A stretch of 64,000 bases of DNA, taken from positions 1 to 64,000 of the forward strand of contig JAJDCQ010000213.1 in the NCBI GenBank assembly GCA_029260755.1. Direction: 5' to 3'. Shown piece by piece: positions 37,058 through 46,367 of the stretch. The notes beneath the pieces were generated by a model. The model did not search any database. It saw nothing but the letters and a program-made list of their open reading frames with translations, and was not told the DNA's origin. Positions within the stretch are counted from its first letter, which is position 1. Each line of letters opens with the position of its first letter. Position numbers and translations under genes: made by a program. This stretch comes from Planctomycetota bacterium. Lineage in GTDB: Bacteria; Planctomycetota; J058; JAJDCQ01.

Positions 37058-38332
37058 TCAAGGGCTTTGGTGGTCGGTGTTTCCGGTGGAGGCGTGTTTG
37101 GGGCTCTCTCCGAGGCAGAGGAGGTCGCCTCCGAGGCTGAGGATGTAGAGGCGGTGGGGGGCGGCGGCGAGGACGAGCGTCGGGCTCGGGGGGGCGGGGA
37201 GCTCGAGGCGCCACCTCGCGACGCCGTCGGGGCCGAACGCGGCCACGGTCTGGCGGTCGATCGCGTAGATCATGTTCCTCGCGATGGCCGCGGGTCGGAG
37301 AGGTTCGGCTCCCGTCGCGAGGGGCCTCGCCGCTCCGGAGCGGCGATCGATCACGTGGAACCCGGGCGGCGATCCGGGCTCGCCCTCGACCGACACGATG
37401 GCGAGCTCGGGCGCCAGGGCGGTCGCCCGCGGGCTCGGGACGTCGTCGAACCTCCAGCGCTCGGCGCCGTCGAGGCCGCGCAGCGCGACGCCCTTCGCGT
37501 CGGTGACGAGGATGCCCGCCGCGTCGCCGATCGCGTACTCGGCCGCGTCGACGCGGAAGAGCTCCGCGCCGCCGCCGAGCTCGCGGACGACGTGGGTCAC
37601 CGGTGCCGCCTCATCGACGTGGACCTCGCCGCGGGTGACGACCCGGTCGCCGCAGACGATCAGGCGGGTCGCGAACGGGCGGGGATCCATCCCGCCGGGG
37701 AGCGGCCGGCTCCACAGCGGCTCGGGCTGCCCGGCCGCGTCCAGGGCGGGGAGGCGATGCGCGTCGAGGCCCGCCCGGCTCGCGGTCAGGAGGAGGTCAC
37801 CCGCGACCCGGAGGCCGAGGTCGTGCGGGATCAGCGCCCCGAACCGGCTCGTCCCGTCGGTCAGGTCACGCTCGGCGAGGAGCGTCTGGGCCGGCAGGAC
37901 GATCCGGTCGCCCCGGATCGTCGGCCCGTGGGGGAGACCCCCGCTCTCGAGCTGCCGGCGCACCGCGCCGGTGTCGGGCTCGAGCACGAGCGTTCGTCCG
38001 TCGCCGCCGACGACGACGGCGAGCGGGCTCGCGAGCAGCCACGGCATGAGCGCGCCGCCGACGCGCGTCCGCCAGAGCACCTCGGGGCGGCCCCGGAGCG
38101 GCGCCACGTCGACGGCGAACGCGCCGCCGGCCCCCCCGTCGGGGTGGGTCCACGCGGCGAACGTCCCGACCTCGCGCCGGACCGCCGCGTCCGCGAGGGC
38201 CGGCCGCAGCGCCTCGAGCGCCTCGTCCTCGCGACCGACGCGCCGGAGCGCCCGGGCCCACCGGAGCCGCGCCCCGGGCCGATCGGCCTCCCGGGCGGTG
38301 CGCTCGAGGTCGCGGAGCTCGTCGTCGATCAC
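37058..38332 (-). CDS. PQQ-like beta-propeller protein with short N-terminal helical domain
   Basis: 424 residues from GTG 38332 (GAAGG upstream). This start gives VIDDELRDLER, matching the start of the paralogue at 49589 (VIDDQLRELER). Residues 1-55 are a helical, TPR-like unit (ARALRRVGREDEALEALRPAL). The remainder has propeller blades with GDRIVLPAQTLL, GDGRTLVLEPDTGAV, DGVARWRLELP and LYILSLGGDLLCL. No signal peptide is seen, so it is probably cytoplasmic. Three related genes lie in this window; none has recognisable catalytic residues. Likely a binding or sensing platform. Confidence 0.72.
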   Translation of the reverse strand: MIDDELRDLERTAREADRPGARLRWARALRRVGREDEALEALRPALADAAVRREVGTFAAWTHPDGGAGGAFAVDVAPLRGRPEVLWRTRVGGALMPWLLASPLAVVVGGDGRTLVLEPDTGAVRRQLESGGLPHGPTIRGDRIVLPAQTLLAERDLTDGTSRFGALIPHDLGLRVAGDLLLTASRAGLDAHRLPALDAAGQPEPLWSRPLPGGMDPRPFATRLIVCGDRVVTRGEVHVDEAAPVTHVVRELGGGAELFRVDAAEYAIGDAAGILVTDAKGVALRGLDGAERWRFDDVPSPRATALAPELAIVSVEGEPGSPPGFHVIDRRSGAARPLATGAEPLRPAAIARNMIYAIDRQTVAAFGPDGVARWRLELPAPPSPTLVLAAAPHRLYILSLGGDLLCLGESPKHASTGNTDHQSP

Positions 38333-38463
38333 GCCTTCGAGGGTGTCCAAGATCGCCCCGGCGGCGCAACTCGATGGGAGGCCCGGGCGGGAGTATCCTC
38401 GGGCGCTCGCCTCGACCACCACACCGACCGCTGCAGCCAGCAGCCGCCAGGGAGGGCGCCACC

Positions 38464-39204
38464 GTGGACCTCAAGACCGAGCGGGTGGAGATCGCCGTCG
38501 GCGACGCGACGATGGGCGCCTACCTCGCCCGCCCCGCCGACGACGAGCCGCGCCCCGGCGTCGTCGTCTTCATGGAGATCTTCGGCGTCAACGACCACAT
38601 CCGCGACGTGACCGACCGGGTCGCGGCCGAGGGCTACGTCGCCCTCGCGCCCGACTTCTTCCATCGAAGCGCGCCGGGGATGGAGGTCGGCTACGATGCC
38701 GAGGGAATGCAGCAAGGGATGATGCAGTACATGCAGCTCCAGGCCGACCAGATGGTCGCCGACGCGCGCGCCGCGGTGAGCTGGCTCGACGAGCGCCCCG
38801 AGGTGCAGCAGAAGCGGATCGGCTGCATGGGCTTCTGCATCGGCGGCCACATGGCCTACGTCGCGGCGGCCGAGACCGACGTCCGCGCCACGGCGAGCTA
38901 CTACGGCGGCGGGATCGCCGCGCCGCAGGGGCCGGGCGGCGGCGCGAGCCCGATCTCGCGCACGCCGAAGATCGGCGGCCGGATCGTCTGCTTCTTCGGC
39001 GCGAAGGACACCCACATCCCGGCCGACCAGGTCGACGCGATCAAGGCGGCCCTCGCCGACGCCGGCACCCGCCACGAGGTCGTCGTCTACGACGACGCCG
39101 AGCACGGCTTCCACTGCGATCAGCGCGCCTCGTATCACGAGGAGAGCGCGAAGGACGCCTGGGAAAAGACCAAGACGCTCTTCGCCGAGGAGCTGCGCGG
39201 CTAG
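38464..39204 (+). CDS. Dienelactone hydrolase family protein
   Basis: 246 residues from GTG 38464 (GGAGGG upstream). Alpha/beta hydrolase with the DLH signature: Glu38 in FMEIFGVN, nucleophile Cys125 in GFCIGG, Asp182 in AKDTHI, His214 in AEHGFH. Family members hydrolyse dienelactones in aromatic degradation or related esters. A Met/Gln-rich stretch at 82-96 is a local oddity. The gene is divergent from the propeller gene and is followed 20 bases later by a small Sm-like gene, probably in one transcript. Substrate cannot be told from sequence. Confidence 0.9.
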   Translation: MDLKTERVEIAVGDATMGAYLARPADDEPRPGVVVFMEIFGVNDHIRDVTDRVAAEGYVALAPDFFHRSAPGMEVGYDAEGMQQGMMQYMQLQADQMVADARAAVSWLDERPEVQQKRIGCMGFCIGGHMAYVAAAETDVRATASYYGGGIAAPQGPGGGASPISRTPKIGGRIVCFFGAKDTHIPADQVDAIKAALADAGTRHEVVVYDDAEHGFHCDQRASYHEESAKDAWEKTKTLFAEELRG

Positions 39205-39224
39205 CCGCCGCAAGGAGTGAGACG

Positions 39225-39452
39225 ATGACGATGGAGCTCGACGCGAACCACTCCCTCTCGGACTCGCTGAAGGCGATCCAGACGGCCGGCAAGGGCGCGA
39301 CGCTGCACCTCAAGAGCGGCGCCCACTTCGCCGGCAAGATCGGCTCGGTCGGCGACCACACCGTCGTGTTGAAGGAGCTCGTCGGCAAGGAGTTCTACGA
39401 CGCGCAGATCTGCCTTCACGAGATCGCCGCGGTCGAGGTCCGCGCCCGCTGA
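39225..39452 (+). CDS. Small Sm/Hfq-like fold protein
   Basis: 75 residues from ATG 39225 with AAGGAG seven bases upstream. After a short helix, the strand pattern THLxxGAHFAGKI / DHTVVLKEL / AQICLHEIAAVEV looks like a five-stranded Sm barrel of the sort 'L.SG..l.G.v..v....v.l'. It is related in style to, but not typical of, Hfq. It could bind RNA or act as a small oligomeric adaptor. The 3' end overlaps the convergent DUF2867 gene by 37 bases. Confidence 0.55.
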   Translation: MTMELDANHSLSDSLKAIQTAGKGATLHLKSGAHFAGKIGSVGDHTVVLKELVGKEFYDAQICLHEIAAVEVRAR

Positions 39453-40072
39453 CGGCCGCCGCGCGCCTCCTCACGCGCGGCGAAGATGCGGACGAGGCGA
39501 CCGATCCAGGCCGGGTAGACGAGGGCGTGACGGAACGGGCCGATCGCCTTCATGTACGCCCGACCGAAGCCGCCGCGCGGCGCGACGTAGACGGCGAGCT
39601 CGGCGGTGCGTCCTCCCGCCCCGTCGTCCACCCAGCCGAGGTGGATCAGGGCGTGGACGGTCGCGTTCGCGACCTCGAAGAGCGCCTCCTCCGCCTTCCC
39701 GTAGACGAGGGCGGATCCCTCCGGGCCGATCATCGAACCGAGCTCGGCCCGCTCGCGCTCCGGCAGCCGATCGCGGACCGAGCGCTCCGCCCGCTCCGGG
39801 ATCCGCCGCTCCGGGTCGGGCGCGTCCCAGCGGAGCGCCCGGCCGATCGCGAAGCGCGCGGCGAAGAGCGCGTTCGCGACCCGGCCGTCGGTCTCGATTC
39901 CGTTCTCGACGAAGAGCGCGAGAAACCGGCCGAACGCGCCGGGGTCAGCGGCCCCCGCCCGGACCGGGATCCGCCAGACGTCGAGCAGATCGAAGCCGGC
40001 GGCGAGGTCGTGGACGCGCCAGGCGCGGCGGCGGTGAACATCGGGGTCGAGGCGGAGTCGTTGGCGGGTCAT
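39416..40072 (-). CDS. DUF2867 family protein
   Basis: 218 residues from ATG 40072 (GGGAGG six bases upstream). Matches the DUF2867 pattern: HDLAAGFDLLDVWRIP near the start, conserved FVENGIE and a C-terminal HALVYPAWIGRLVRIF. The function of the family is not established; some members are fused to NAD-binding epimerase-like proteins. Here it is free-standing and its last 37 bases overlap the Sm-like gene on the other strand. Confidence 0.75.
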   Translation of the reverse strand: MTRQRLRLDPDVHRRRAWRVHDLAAGFDLLDVWRIPVRAGAADPGAFGRFLALFVENGIETDGRVANALFAARFAIGRALRWDAPDPERRIPERAERSVRDRLPERERAELGSMIGPEGSALVYGKAEEALFEVANATVHALIHLGWVDDGAGGRTAELAVYVAPRGGFGRAYMKAIGPFRHALVYPAWIGRLVRIFAAREEARGGRQRARTSTAAIS

Positions 40073-40213
40073 GGGGCACCTCCCGACCGGGGAAGCGCAC
40101 CTGGCATGCCACGGCGCGGCATGTCGTAAGCCCTGACGTCACCGAGCGTCCCTCGGGCCGACGGGCAGGATGCCTTCGGCGAAGTGCGGAACCCTCGCGG
40201 ACTGCGAACGCGC

Positions 40214-41347
40214 TCAGCGGACCTCGAACGGCCACGGCCACTGCAACCGCGGGCGGGCGTCGTCCTCGAGCGAGGTCACGGCGAGCTCGTAGGCCGCGCT
40301 CTCCATCCGGACCATCGGGCCGTAGCCCGGGATGGCCCGGTCGGCCATCCACATCGTCTGGCCGTTGTCGTAACGGGCGACCCGGCAGGACAGCTCGACC
40401 TCGCCGACGGTGAGCTTCTCCCGCGCGAGGCGGGTGAGCACGTAGGAGTCGACCCCGGCGATGCTCGTCTCGAGCTTGACGAGGACGTCCTTCGCGAGTC
40501 CGGCCACGCCGACGAAGGAGCGCACGCGACCGCTCTCGGAGTCGGTCTCGTGAACCGCGCACGCGAACTCGCCGGCGTTGGTCTGCACGAGCTCGTGCTT
40601 CTCGGGCGCGGGCGCCGGCGCAGCGGCGGGCACGTCGATGAGCTTGAGCTCCATCGGCTTCTCGCCGCGGCGCCGCGCGCCCCAGGCCTTCACCACCTCG
40701 CCCTCGGGGGTGACGAGCAGGCCCTGGATGACGCCCTGCATGTTCGAGTCCTCGATCTCGACGACCCAGCGCCCCTCGTGACGGCCAACGATCGCGGTCC
40801 GCCGTGTCATCGGCGGCATCGATTGCCCCTTGATCGTGGTGGTGATCTCGGCCGCCTCGCCGAGCGCGACGTCCTCGATGCCGTAGAGGCGACCGGGTAC
40901 CTGCAGGTAGGCGCGGATGTCGAACCCGTTGGGACCGTCGGCGGGATCGTGGGCCCAGGGCGCCGGCCGCTCGGACGGCTCGGCCGGCTCGGCCGCGCCA
41001 CGCTCGACGACGAGCGGGGCGCTCGGGCCGGGCGTCCCGTCCTCGGCGACCGGGACGACCTCGACCTCGTGGCGTCCGACCGGCACCCACGCCCTGACCT
41101 CGAACGTCGGCAACGCATCCTTCACGGTCACCTTCGCCGTCAGCCCGAGCAGCCGCACGGTCGGGTAGCCCGCCGGCGCCGAGCCCCGGATCACGACGGT
41201 TCCGTCCCGCTCCGCGAAGAGCTTCGGGGTCTCGAGCCTCACCCGGTCGGGGGCGGCCCCGTCGTCGGCCCGGGCCGCGGCGAGCCCGAGGCCGACGCCG
41301 GCGGCGAGCGTGGTCAGGGCGGCGATGCGTCGATGAGTGCGGGACAT
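40214..41347 (-). CDS. Secreted protein of unknown function with Ig-like region
   Basis: 377 residues from ATG 41347 (GGAG upstream). The signal peptide ends near AAARA. A region of about 45-115 looks like a beta-sandwich (Ig-like) domain (VVIRGSAPAGYPTVRLLG, VPVGRHEVEVVPVAEDG). It is followed by a Pro/Glu linker and a larger unassigned domain (TAIVGRHEGRWVVEIEDSN, CRVARYDNGQTMWMADRAIPGYGP). Divergent from the kinase at 41548, so the 200-base gap holds both promoters. Confidence 0.68.
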   Translation of the reverse strand: MSRTHRRIAALTTLAAGVGLGLAAARADDGAAPDRVRLETPKLFAERDGTVVIRGSAPAGYPTVRLLGLTAKVTVKDALPTFEVRAWVPVGRHEVEVVPVAEDGTPGPSAPLVVERGAAEPAEPSERPAPWAHDPADGPNGFDIRAYLQVPGRLYGIEDVALGEAAEITTTIKGQSMPPMTRRTAIVGRHEGRWVVEIEDSNMQGVIQGLLVTPEGEVVKAWGARRRGEKPMELKLIDVPAAAPAPAPEKHELVQTNAGEFACAVHETDSESGRVRSFVGVAGLAKDVLVKLETSIAGVDSYVLTRLAREKLTVGEVELSCRVARYDNGQTMWMADRAIPGYGPMVRMESAAYELAVTSLEDDARPRLQWPWPFEVR

Positions 41348-41495
41348 GTCGGATTCTCCGTCGAGGATTCGTCGCTTTCGTCCGAAAGCCGGACGATCAG
41401 GGGCCATCGGGACGTCGAGGCGGTCGAGCTAGCGAAGGCCGTGCCGACCCCGCCATTCCCGGCCGTCCGGGTCACCCGTCGGTCATCGCCCCGCG

Positions 41496-41525
41496 TTGCG
41501 AGACGACGCGTTCGAGCGATAGACT
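41496..41525 (+). promoter_or_regulatory. Sigma70-like promoter for the kinase at 41548
   Basis: TTGCGA (41496-41501), an 18-base spacer and TAGACT (41520-41525). The start site would lie near 41532, leaving only a short leader of about 16 bases. Confidence 0.45.
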
Positions 41526-41547
41526 CCGCTCGCCCCCCGAGGATTCG

Positions 41548-44394
41548 ATGCAGCCTCAGCCCGCCCTCCCCCAGCCCGGCGACCGCATCGGCGGCCACAT
41601 CATCGAGGCCCCCCTCGGCCAGGGCGGGATGGGCGCCGTCTACCGAGTCCGCCACGAGGAGACCGGCGTCGCCCGCGCCCTCAAGGTGATCCGGGCCGAC
41701 CTCCTCGCCGACGACCTCGAGTTCGCCCTCGCCCGCTTCCGACGCGAGGTCGAGTCGATGGCGAAGGTGAGCCACCCCGGGATCGTGAAGATCCACGCGT
41801 GCGGGGTCGACGCCGGGCGCCCGTGGGCGGCGATGGAGCTGGTCGTCGGGAAGCCGCTCTCGGCCTGGACGCAGAGGCAACCGATCCCGCCGCGCCGCGC
41901 CGCCAAGACGGCCGCCGACCTCGCCCGGGCGCTCGAGCACGCCCACGCCGCCGGCGTGATCCACCGCGACCTCAAGCCCGAGAACGTCCTCATTGACGGC
42001 GGCGGCCAGGCGCGACTGACGGACTTCGGCCTCGCCTACGACCTCCACGCAACGAAGCTCAGCAGGACGGGCGAGGTGCTCGGCACGCCCCAGTTCATGG
42101 CGCCCGAGCAGGTCAGCCCCGAGGCGTTCGCCCGGGCCGGCGCCGACGCGTTCGGCCCGGCGACCGACATCTGGGGCCTCGGCGGCGTCCTCTACGCGGC
42201 CTTGACCGGCAGCCCGCCGTTCCCCGGCGACGACGCGCAGAGCGTGATGCTCGACGTGATCGGCGCGCCGCTCGTCCCGCCGAAGGAGCGCAACGCCGGC
42301 GTCCCCGAGGCGCTCGACCGGATCTGCCGCAAGGCGCTCGAGAAGGACCCGGCCGACCGCTACGGCTCGGCCGCGGAGATGGCCGACGACCTCGACCGGT
42401 GGCTGCGAGGCGAGTCGGTGAGGGCGCGTCCGGTCGGACGGATCCAGCAGCTCGAGCGGAGACGCCGGCCGCAGATGATCGCGGCGCTCGCCGTCGGGGC
42501 CGTCCTCGCCGTCGTGTCCGCGATCGTCATTCTTCTGAACATGCCCGTGCCCACCCTCACCGCCAAGGACCGGCGGCGCATCGAGGAGTCGCTGATCGCC
42601 TCGTCGCTGGCGGCGGCGGATCGCGAGCGGGTCGTCCAGATCATCGCGGACGAGCGCCATCCCTCCTACGCCTGGGCCGTCCTCGTCGTCGAGCTCGAGG
42701 AGCTCGACGACGAGGACGACGTCGAGCTCGCGCGGCTCCGCGGCCACCTCGATCGGGCCCGTCACGACCCGCCGCTCGAGTCCGAGCTGCGGAGCCTCGT
42801 CGAGCGGCTCCTGATCGCGCGTGATCGGACGGAGCTGCTCGCCTGGCTCGCGCAGGCGGACGGCGCCCCGGTCGAGCTGGTCGCCACGATCGAGCACTTC
42901 ACGGCGCGGCCCAAGCGCTTCGCCGCCGCGCCGGGCGGAGGCTTCAAAGATCTCCGCGAGAAGCTCCTCGACCGCGCCTTCGCGAAGGGCGCCCCCCCGG
43001 GCGCGGCCAAGGCGGCCGCGGAGCTCGCCGCGGAGACCGAGGGGGACTTCCGGAAGGAGGTCGTCGTGTGGATGCAGAGACTCTCGCTCGACCGCATCCC
43101 CGACGCGAGCGGCTGGTCACCGCGCCTCCGAGCCGAGGTCCTCCGACACCTCGCAGCCGTCTTGAAGCGACGGCGACAAGGCGACGTCGAGCGCTTCAGC
43201 CTGATCACCGGAGCGCTCGCCTTCACGTCCGCGACCGAGGCCGAGGTCGAGCTCGCGGTGGCCCTGAACGAGGCCGTCTTCGACACGGTCCTCGACTCGG
43301 ACGTCCTCGGCGGCGCGCTCTCCGACGAGGACCTCGAGGCCCTGATGCAGGCCGCCCTGGTCCTGTACCAGTTCCGGTCCCTCCACTTCACGGGGTCGGA
43401 CTTCCTCGCCGAGGCGGTGGCGAGCGTCGACTTCGCGTGGATCGAGGCGAGGGTCGCCGCCGAGCGGGCGAAGCCGCGGGAGCTCCAGCACCCGGGCGTC
43501 CTCGTCGCGCTGGCCTACCTCGCGATCTTCCCGGCGCAGTGGCGCGAGGACCGGGCGAAGCGAGTCGCGACGACGGTCGAGCTCGTCGACGAGGCGCGCG
43601 CCCTCGTCGCCGAGATCGCCCCGGCGGACCGCCCGGTGCCGGCGTGGGTGCACCTCGCCTCGGCCGAGCTCCTCCTCTGGGCAGCCCGCCTGGAGGCGAC
43701 GCGGGATCGGCGTCCCTGGGACACGCCGCCCGGCGACGCGGTCGTCCGGGTGCGCCCCGACGCGCTCGAGCACGCCCGGAGCGCGAGCGCGCAGGCGATC
43801 GGCTACGATCGAGCCGCGTCCCGGATCGCGGTCGAGATCCTCCTCCACGAGCAGTCGGCGGCTCCCGCGACCGAGGCCGGGCGCCTTCTCCGCGAGGCCG
43901 CAGAGCGGATCCTCGACCTCGCCGAGTCGCGCCTCGAGTGGTGCGAGAGAGAGAAGCCCGACTCGGCCGACCGAGCGCGCGTGATCCGGGCCGCCCTCGA
44001 CCTACTCGAGCGCCTCACCGAGCGGCTCCTCGCGGTCGGGCCGCCCGCGTGCGATGGCGAGCCTCACGGCATCGACGGCCTCGACGACGCCGCGGGACGC
44101 CTGCTCGACGCGATGCCCGACGAGGATCGAGCGCGTCGCGACCTCCATCGCGCGCGGATCCTCGAGGCGACCGCCCGTCACGATCGACGGCACACGCGGC
44201 TCGAGGAGGCGCTCGCGCGGCTCGAGCGAGCGGAGGACATCGCCAGGACCCTCCGCAGGGCGAGCATCAAACAGGACGAGGTGACGGCGCTGCTCCTCGC
44301 AAACCTCGAGGGCCAGCGCGCCGTCCTCGTCGAGCTCGGCCGCGACGAGGAAGCGAAGGCGCTCAAGGATCGGATCGAGGCCGAGCGCCGCTGA
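41548..44394 (+). CDS. Hanks-type Ser/Thr kinase with large C-terminal helical domain
   Basis: 948 residues. Kinase domain 12-290 is complete: GQGGMGAVY (24-32), Lys46, HRDLKPEN (139-146), DFG (159-161), GTPQFMAPEQ. A basic stretch (QLERRRRPQ) and one transmembrane helix (about 312-332, MIAALAVGAVLAVVSAIVILL) follow. The remaining 600 residues are helical with TPR-like periodicity and no named domain. It would act as a membrane-bound receptor kinase. Convergent with the dehydratase gene, which ends five bases after it. Confidence 0.93.
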   Translation: MQPQPALPQPGDRIGGHIIEAPLGQGGMGAVYRVRHEETGVARALKVIRADLLADDLEFALARFRREVESMAKVSHPGIVKIHACGVDAGRPWAAMELVVGKPLSAWTQRQPIPPRRAAKTAADLARALEHAHAAGVIHRDLKPENVLIDGGGQARLTDFGLAYDLHATKLSRTGEVLGTPQFMAPEQVSPEAFARAGADAFGPATDIWGLGGVLYAALTGSPPFPGDDAQSVMLDVIGAPLVPPKERNAGVPEALDRICRKALEKDPADRYGSAAEMADDLDRWLRGESVRARPVGRIQQLERRRRPQMIAALAVGAVLAVVSAIVILLNMPVPTLTAKDRRRIEESLIASSLAAADRERVVQIIADERHPSYAWAVLVVELEELDDEDDVELARLRGHLDRARHDPPLESELRSLVERLLIARDRTELLAWLAQADGAPVELVATIEHFTARPKRFAAAPGGGFKDLREKLLDRAFAKGAPPGAAKAAAELAAETEGDFRKEVVVWMQRLSLDRIPDASGWSPRLRAEVLRHLAAVLKRRRQGDVERFSLITGALAFTSATEAEVELAVALNEAVFDTVLDSDVLGGALSDEDLEALMQAALVLYQFRSLHFTGSDFLAEAVASVDFAWIEARVAAERAKPRELQHPGVLVALAYLAIFPAQWREDRAKRVATTVELVDEARALVAEIAPADRPVPAWVHLASAELLLWAARLEATRDRRPWDTPPGDAVVRVRPDALEHARSASAQAIGYDRAASRIAVEILLHEQSAAPATEAGRLLREAAERILDLAESRLEWCEREKPDSADRARVIRAALDLLERLTERLLAVGPPACDGEPHGIDGLDDAAGRLLDAMPDEDRARRDLHRARILEATARHDRRHTRLEEALARLERAEDIARTLRRASIKQDEVTALLLANLEGQRAVLVELGRDEEAKALKDRIEAERR

Positions 44395-44398
44395 CCCG

Positions 44399-45394
44399 TC
44401 AGGCGCGTGGCCCCCCCAGGATCCCGACGAGCTTGCCCGGGTCGATGCTCGCGCCCGAGAGGATGCAGACGCTCTCGCCGCGCTCCGCGCGCGGCGTCGC
44501 GAGCGCCGCGGCGACGGCCGCCGCGCCGGCGCCCTCGACGACCAGCTTGTCGCGGAGGCAGAGCCGGCGGATGGCCGCCTCGACCTGCGCCTCGGAGACC
44601 GTCACGGTGTCGTCGATCACGCTCCGCAGGAGCGGCCACATCTCATCGGTGACGAGCGGCACGCCGAGCCCGTCGCAGAGCGACGCTCCCTGCGCGACCC
44701 AGCGCGGCGCGTTCGCCTCGAGGCTCGCCCGGAGCGGGGCGCACGCGGCCGGCTGGACGCCGATGATCCGCGCGTTCGGGAGGAGCTGACGGGCGGCGCT
44801 TCCGACCCCGGCCGCGAGGCCGCCGCCGCCGACCGGGATGAAGATCGTCTCGACGGTGGGCAGGTCGCGGGCGATCTCGAGGCCGACCGTCGCGCTGCCC
44901 GCGATCATGGCTGCCTCCACCCACGGATGGAGGAACGTGAACGGCTCGTCGCGCCACCCGGCCGAGAGCATCCAGTCGAAGAGCTCGGCGCCCGGCATGG
45001 TGACCGGCTCGACCCCGAACGCGCGGATCGCGTCGAGCTTCGCCGCCGGGACGGTCTCGGGGAGGCGGCTCCGCGCGGCGAGCCCGAGGTGGCGCGCCGC
45101 GTAGCCGAGCGCCTGGGCGGTGTTGCCCGCGCTCACCGTCGAGAGGCCGGCGGCGCGCTCGGCCGGAGAGAGGCCGAGCGCCCAGTTGAGCGCCCCGCGC
45201 ACCTTGAACGAGGTGATCGGCTGGAGGATCTCGGGCTTGAGGTGAATCCCCCCGTCGTCCTCGCCGCGGGCGCGCAGGGTGACGAGCGGCGTGCGGACGA
45301 CGAGGCCGTCGAGGCGGCGGGCCGCCTCCTCGATCGCGTCGAGGCTCGGGGCCGCGACGGGATCGCCTCCGAAGCCGGTCGGTCGGTCGGGCAT
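44399..45394 (-). CDS. Threonine dehydratase-like PLP enzyme
   Basis: 331 residues. Fold-type II PLP enzyme: the cofactor Lys is in SFKVRGA (about 63-69), followed by SAGNTAQA (where family members usually have SxGNHAQ), the phosphate-binding glycine run PVGGGGLAAG and a late SGAS in place of the usual SGGN. It should deaminate L-threonine or L-serine to the 2-oxo acid. There is no C-terminal ACT regulatory domain, so it is catabolic in type, or a serine/threo-hydroxyaspartate dehydratase. The His-to-Thr change in the SAGN motif may alter substrate choice. Confidence 0.85.
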   Translation of the reverse strand: MPDRPTGFGGDPVAAPSLDAIEEAARRLDGLVVRTPLVTLRARGEDDGGIHLKPEILQPITSFKVRGALNWALGLSPAERAAGLSTVSAGNTAQALGYAARHLGLAARSRLPETVPAAKLDAIRAFGVEPVTMPGAELFDWMLSAGWRDEPFTFLHPWVEAAMIAGSATVGLEIARDLPTVETIFIPVGGGGLAAGVGSAARQLLPNARIIGVQPAACAPLRASLEANAPRWVAQGASLCDGLGVPLVTDEMWPLLRSVIDDTVTVSEAQVEAAIRRLCLRDKLVVEGAGAAAVAAALATPRAERGESVCILSGASIDPGKLVGILGGPRA

Positions 45395-45446
45395 CGTCGT
45401 CTGTTCTCTCTCCAGGACAGGTGGGCGGAAGGCGGCGGAGCGCGGG

Positions 45447-46253
45447 TCAGCGCCCTCCGGTCGGGCCGACGAGGACGGCGGCGAGGACGGCGCGGGTCGC
45501 CCCGAACGCGATCCCCTCGACCGCGAGGACGATCCAGGCGACCATCGACGAGAGGAGCGCCGCGACGACGCCCGCCCCCGTCTCGGGCGGCGCGTCGCCG
45601 ACCAGCATCGACGCGACGATCGAGGCGATCAGCCCGCCCCACGCGATGCCCGACAGGAGGCAACCGGTCGACTCGAACTCGGCGCCGACGTCGTCGAGCG
45701 GGAGGAACCGGGTCTCGTTCTTCGCGGGCAGGAGCGCCCGCAGGCGCCACCAGAACGAGGGCGAGTGGGCGTAGCGGAGCCAGATCGTGAACCGGATCGC
45801 CGAGTAGAACGCCAGGATCGCCAGCGCCGTCACCCCGCGCGCCGAGAGGAGGTCGCCGCCGGCGAACGGCTCGGCGCCCGGCTGCTGACCGGTGATCGCC
45901 AGGAACCAGTCGACGCCGACGAGGACGAGCGGGGCCGCGAGCGAGATCAGCACCGCCCCGATGACCACCTCGGTCCGGCGCCGGGGGCCGGCGAAGCGGA
46001 CGAGCGCGACGACCAGCCCCGAGGCGAAGCACCAGAAGGCGTAGAGGACGATCTGGGCCCGCTCGCCGACGAACGAGCGATTTCCCGCATCCTCGACCGA
46101 CGCGTCGAAGAGAAGGAGGAGGAGCGCCGGCCCGAACGCGGCGAGCAGCGTCGCGACGATGTGGGCGAGGATCGGCTCGGGGTCGGGCGCCCGGGCCGTG
46201 ATCGGCTGCGGGTCGAGCTGCTCCTCGGTCGGCGGTTGGCGCGGGTCGCTCAT
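45447..46253 (-). CDS. Polytopic membrane protein of unknown function
   Basis: 268 residues with about six hydrophobic segments (roughly 28-50, 66-86, 97-118, 139-158, 195-216, 226-250), a polar proline-rich cytoplasmic N-terminus and a soluble loop around 165-190. No recognised motif. It precedes the dehydratase gene with a 52-base gap and may share its transcript. It is divergent from the SDR at 46368. Confidence 0.65.
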   Translation of the reverse strand: MSDPRQPPTEEQLDPQPITARAPDPEPILAHIVATLLAAFGPALLLLLFDASVEDAGNRSFVGERAQIVLYAFWCFASGLVVALVRFAGPRRRTEVVIGAVLISLAAPLVLVGVDWFLAITGQQPGAEPFAGGDLLSARGVTALAILAFYSAIRFTIWLRYAHSPSFWWRLRALLPAKNETRFLPLDDVGAEFESTGCLLSGIAWGGLIASIVASMLVGDAPPETGAGVVAALLSSMVAWIVLAVEGIAFGATRAVLAAVLVGPTGGR

Positions 46254-46367
46254 CGACGGGGTCGATCCAGGTGTGTCCGATCCGCCTTCACGCTATAGTC
46301 GTCGGCCCACGCCATCCAGGGACCCCCGGACGACCCAGGGCGAGTCCCGGAGGAAGGGAGCAAGACG

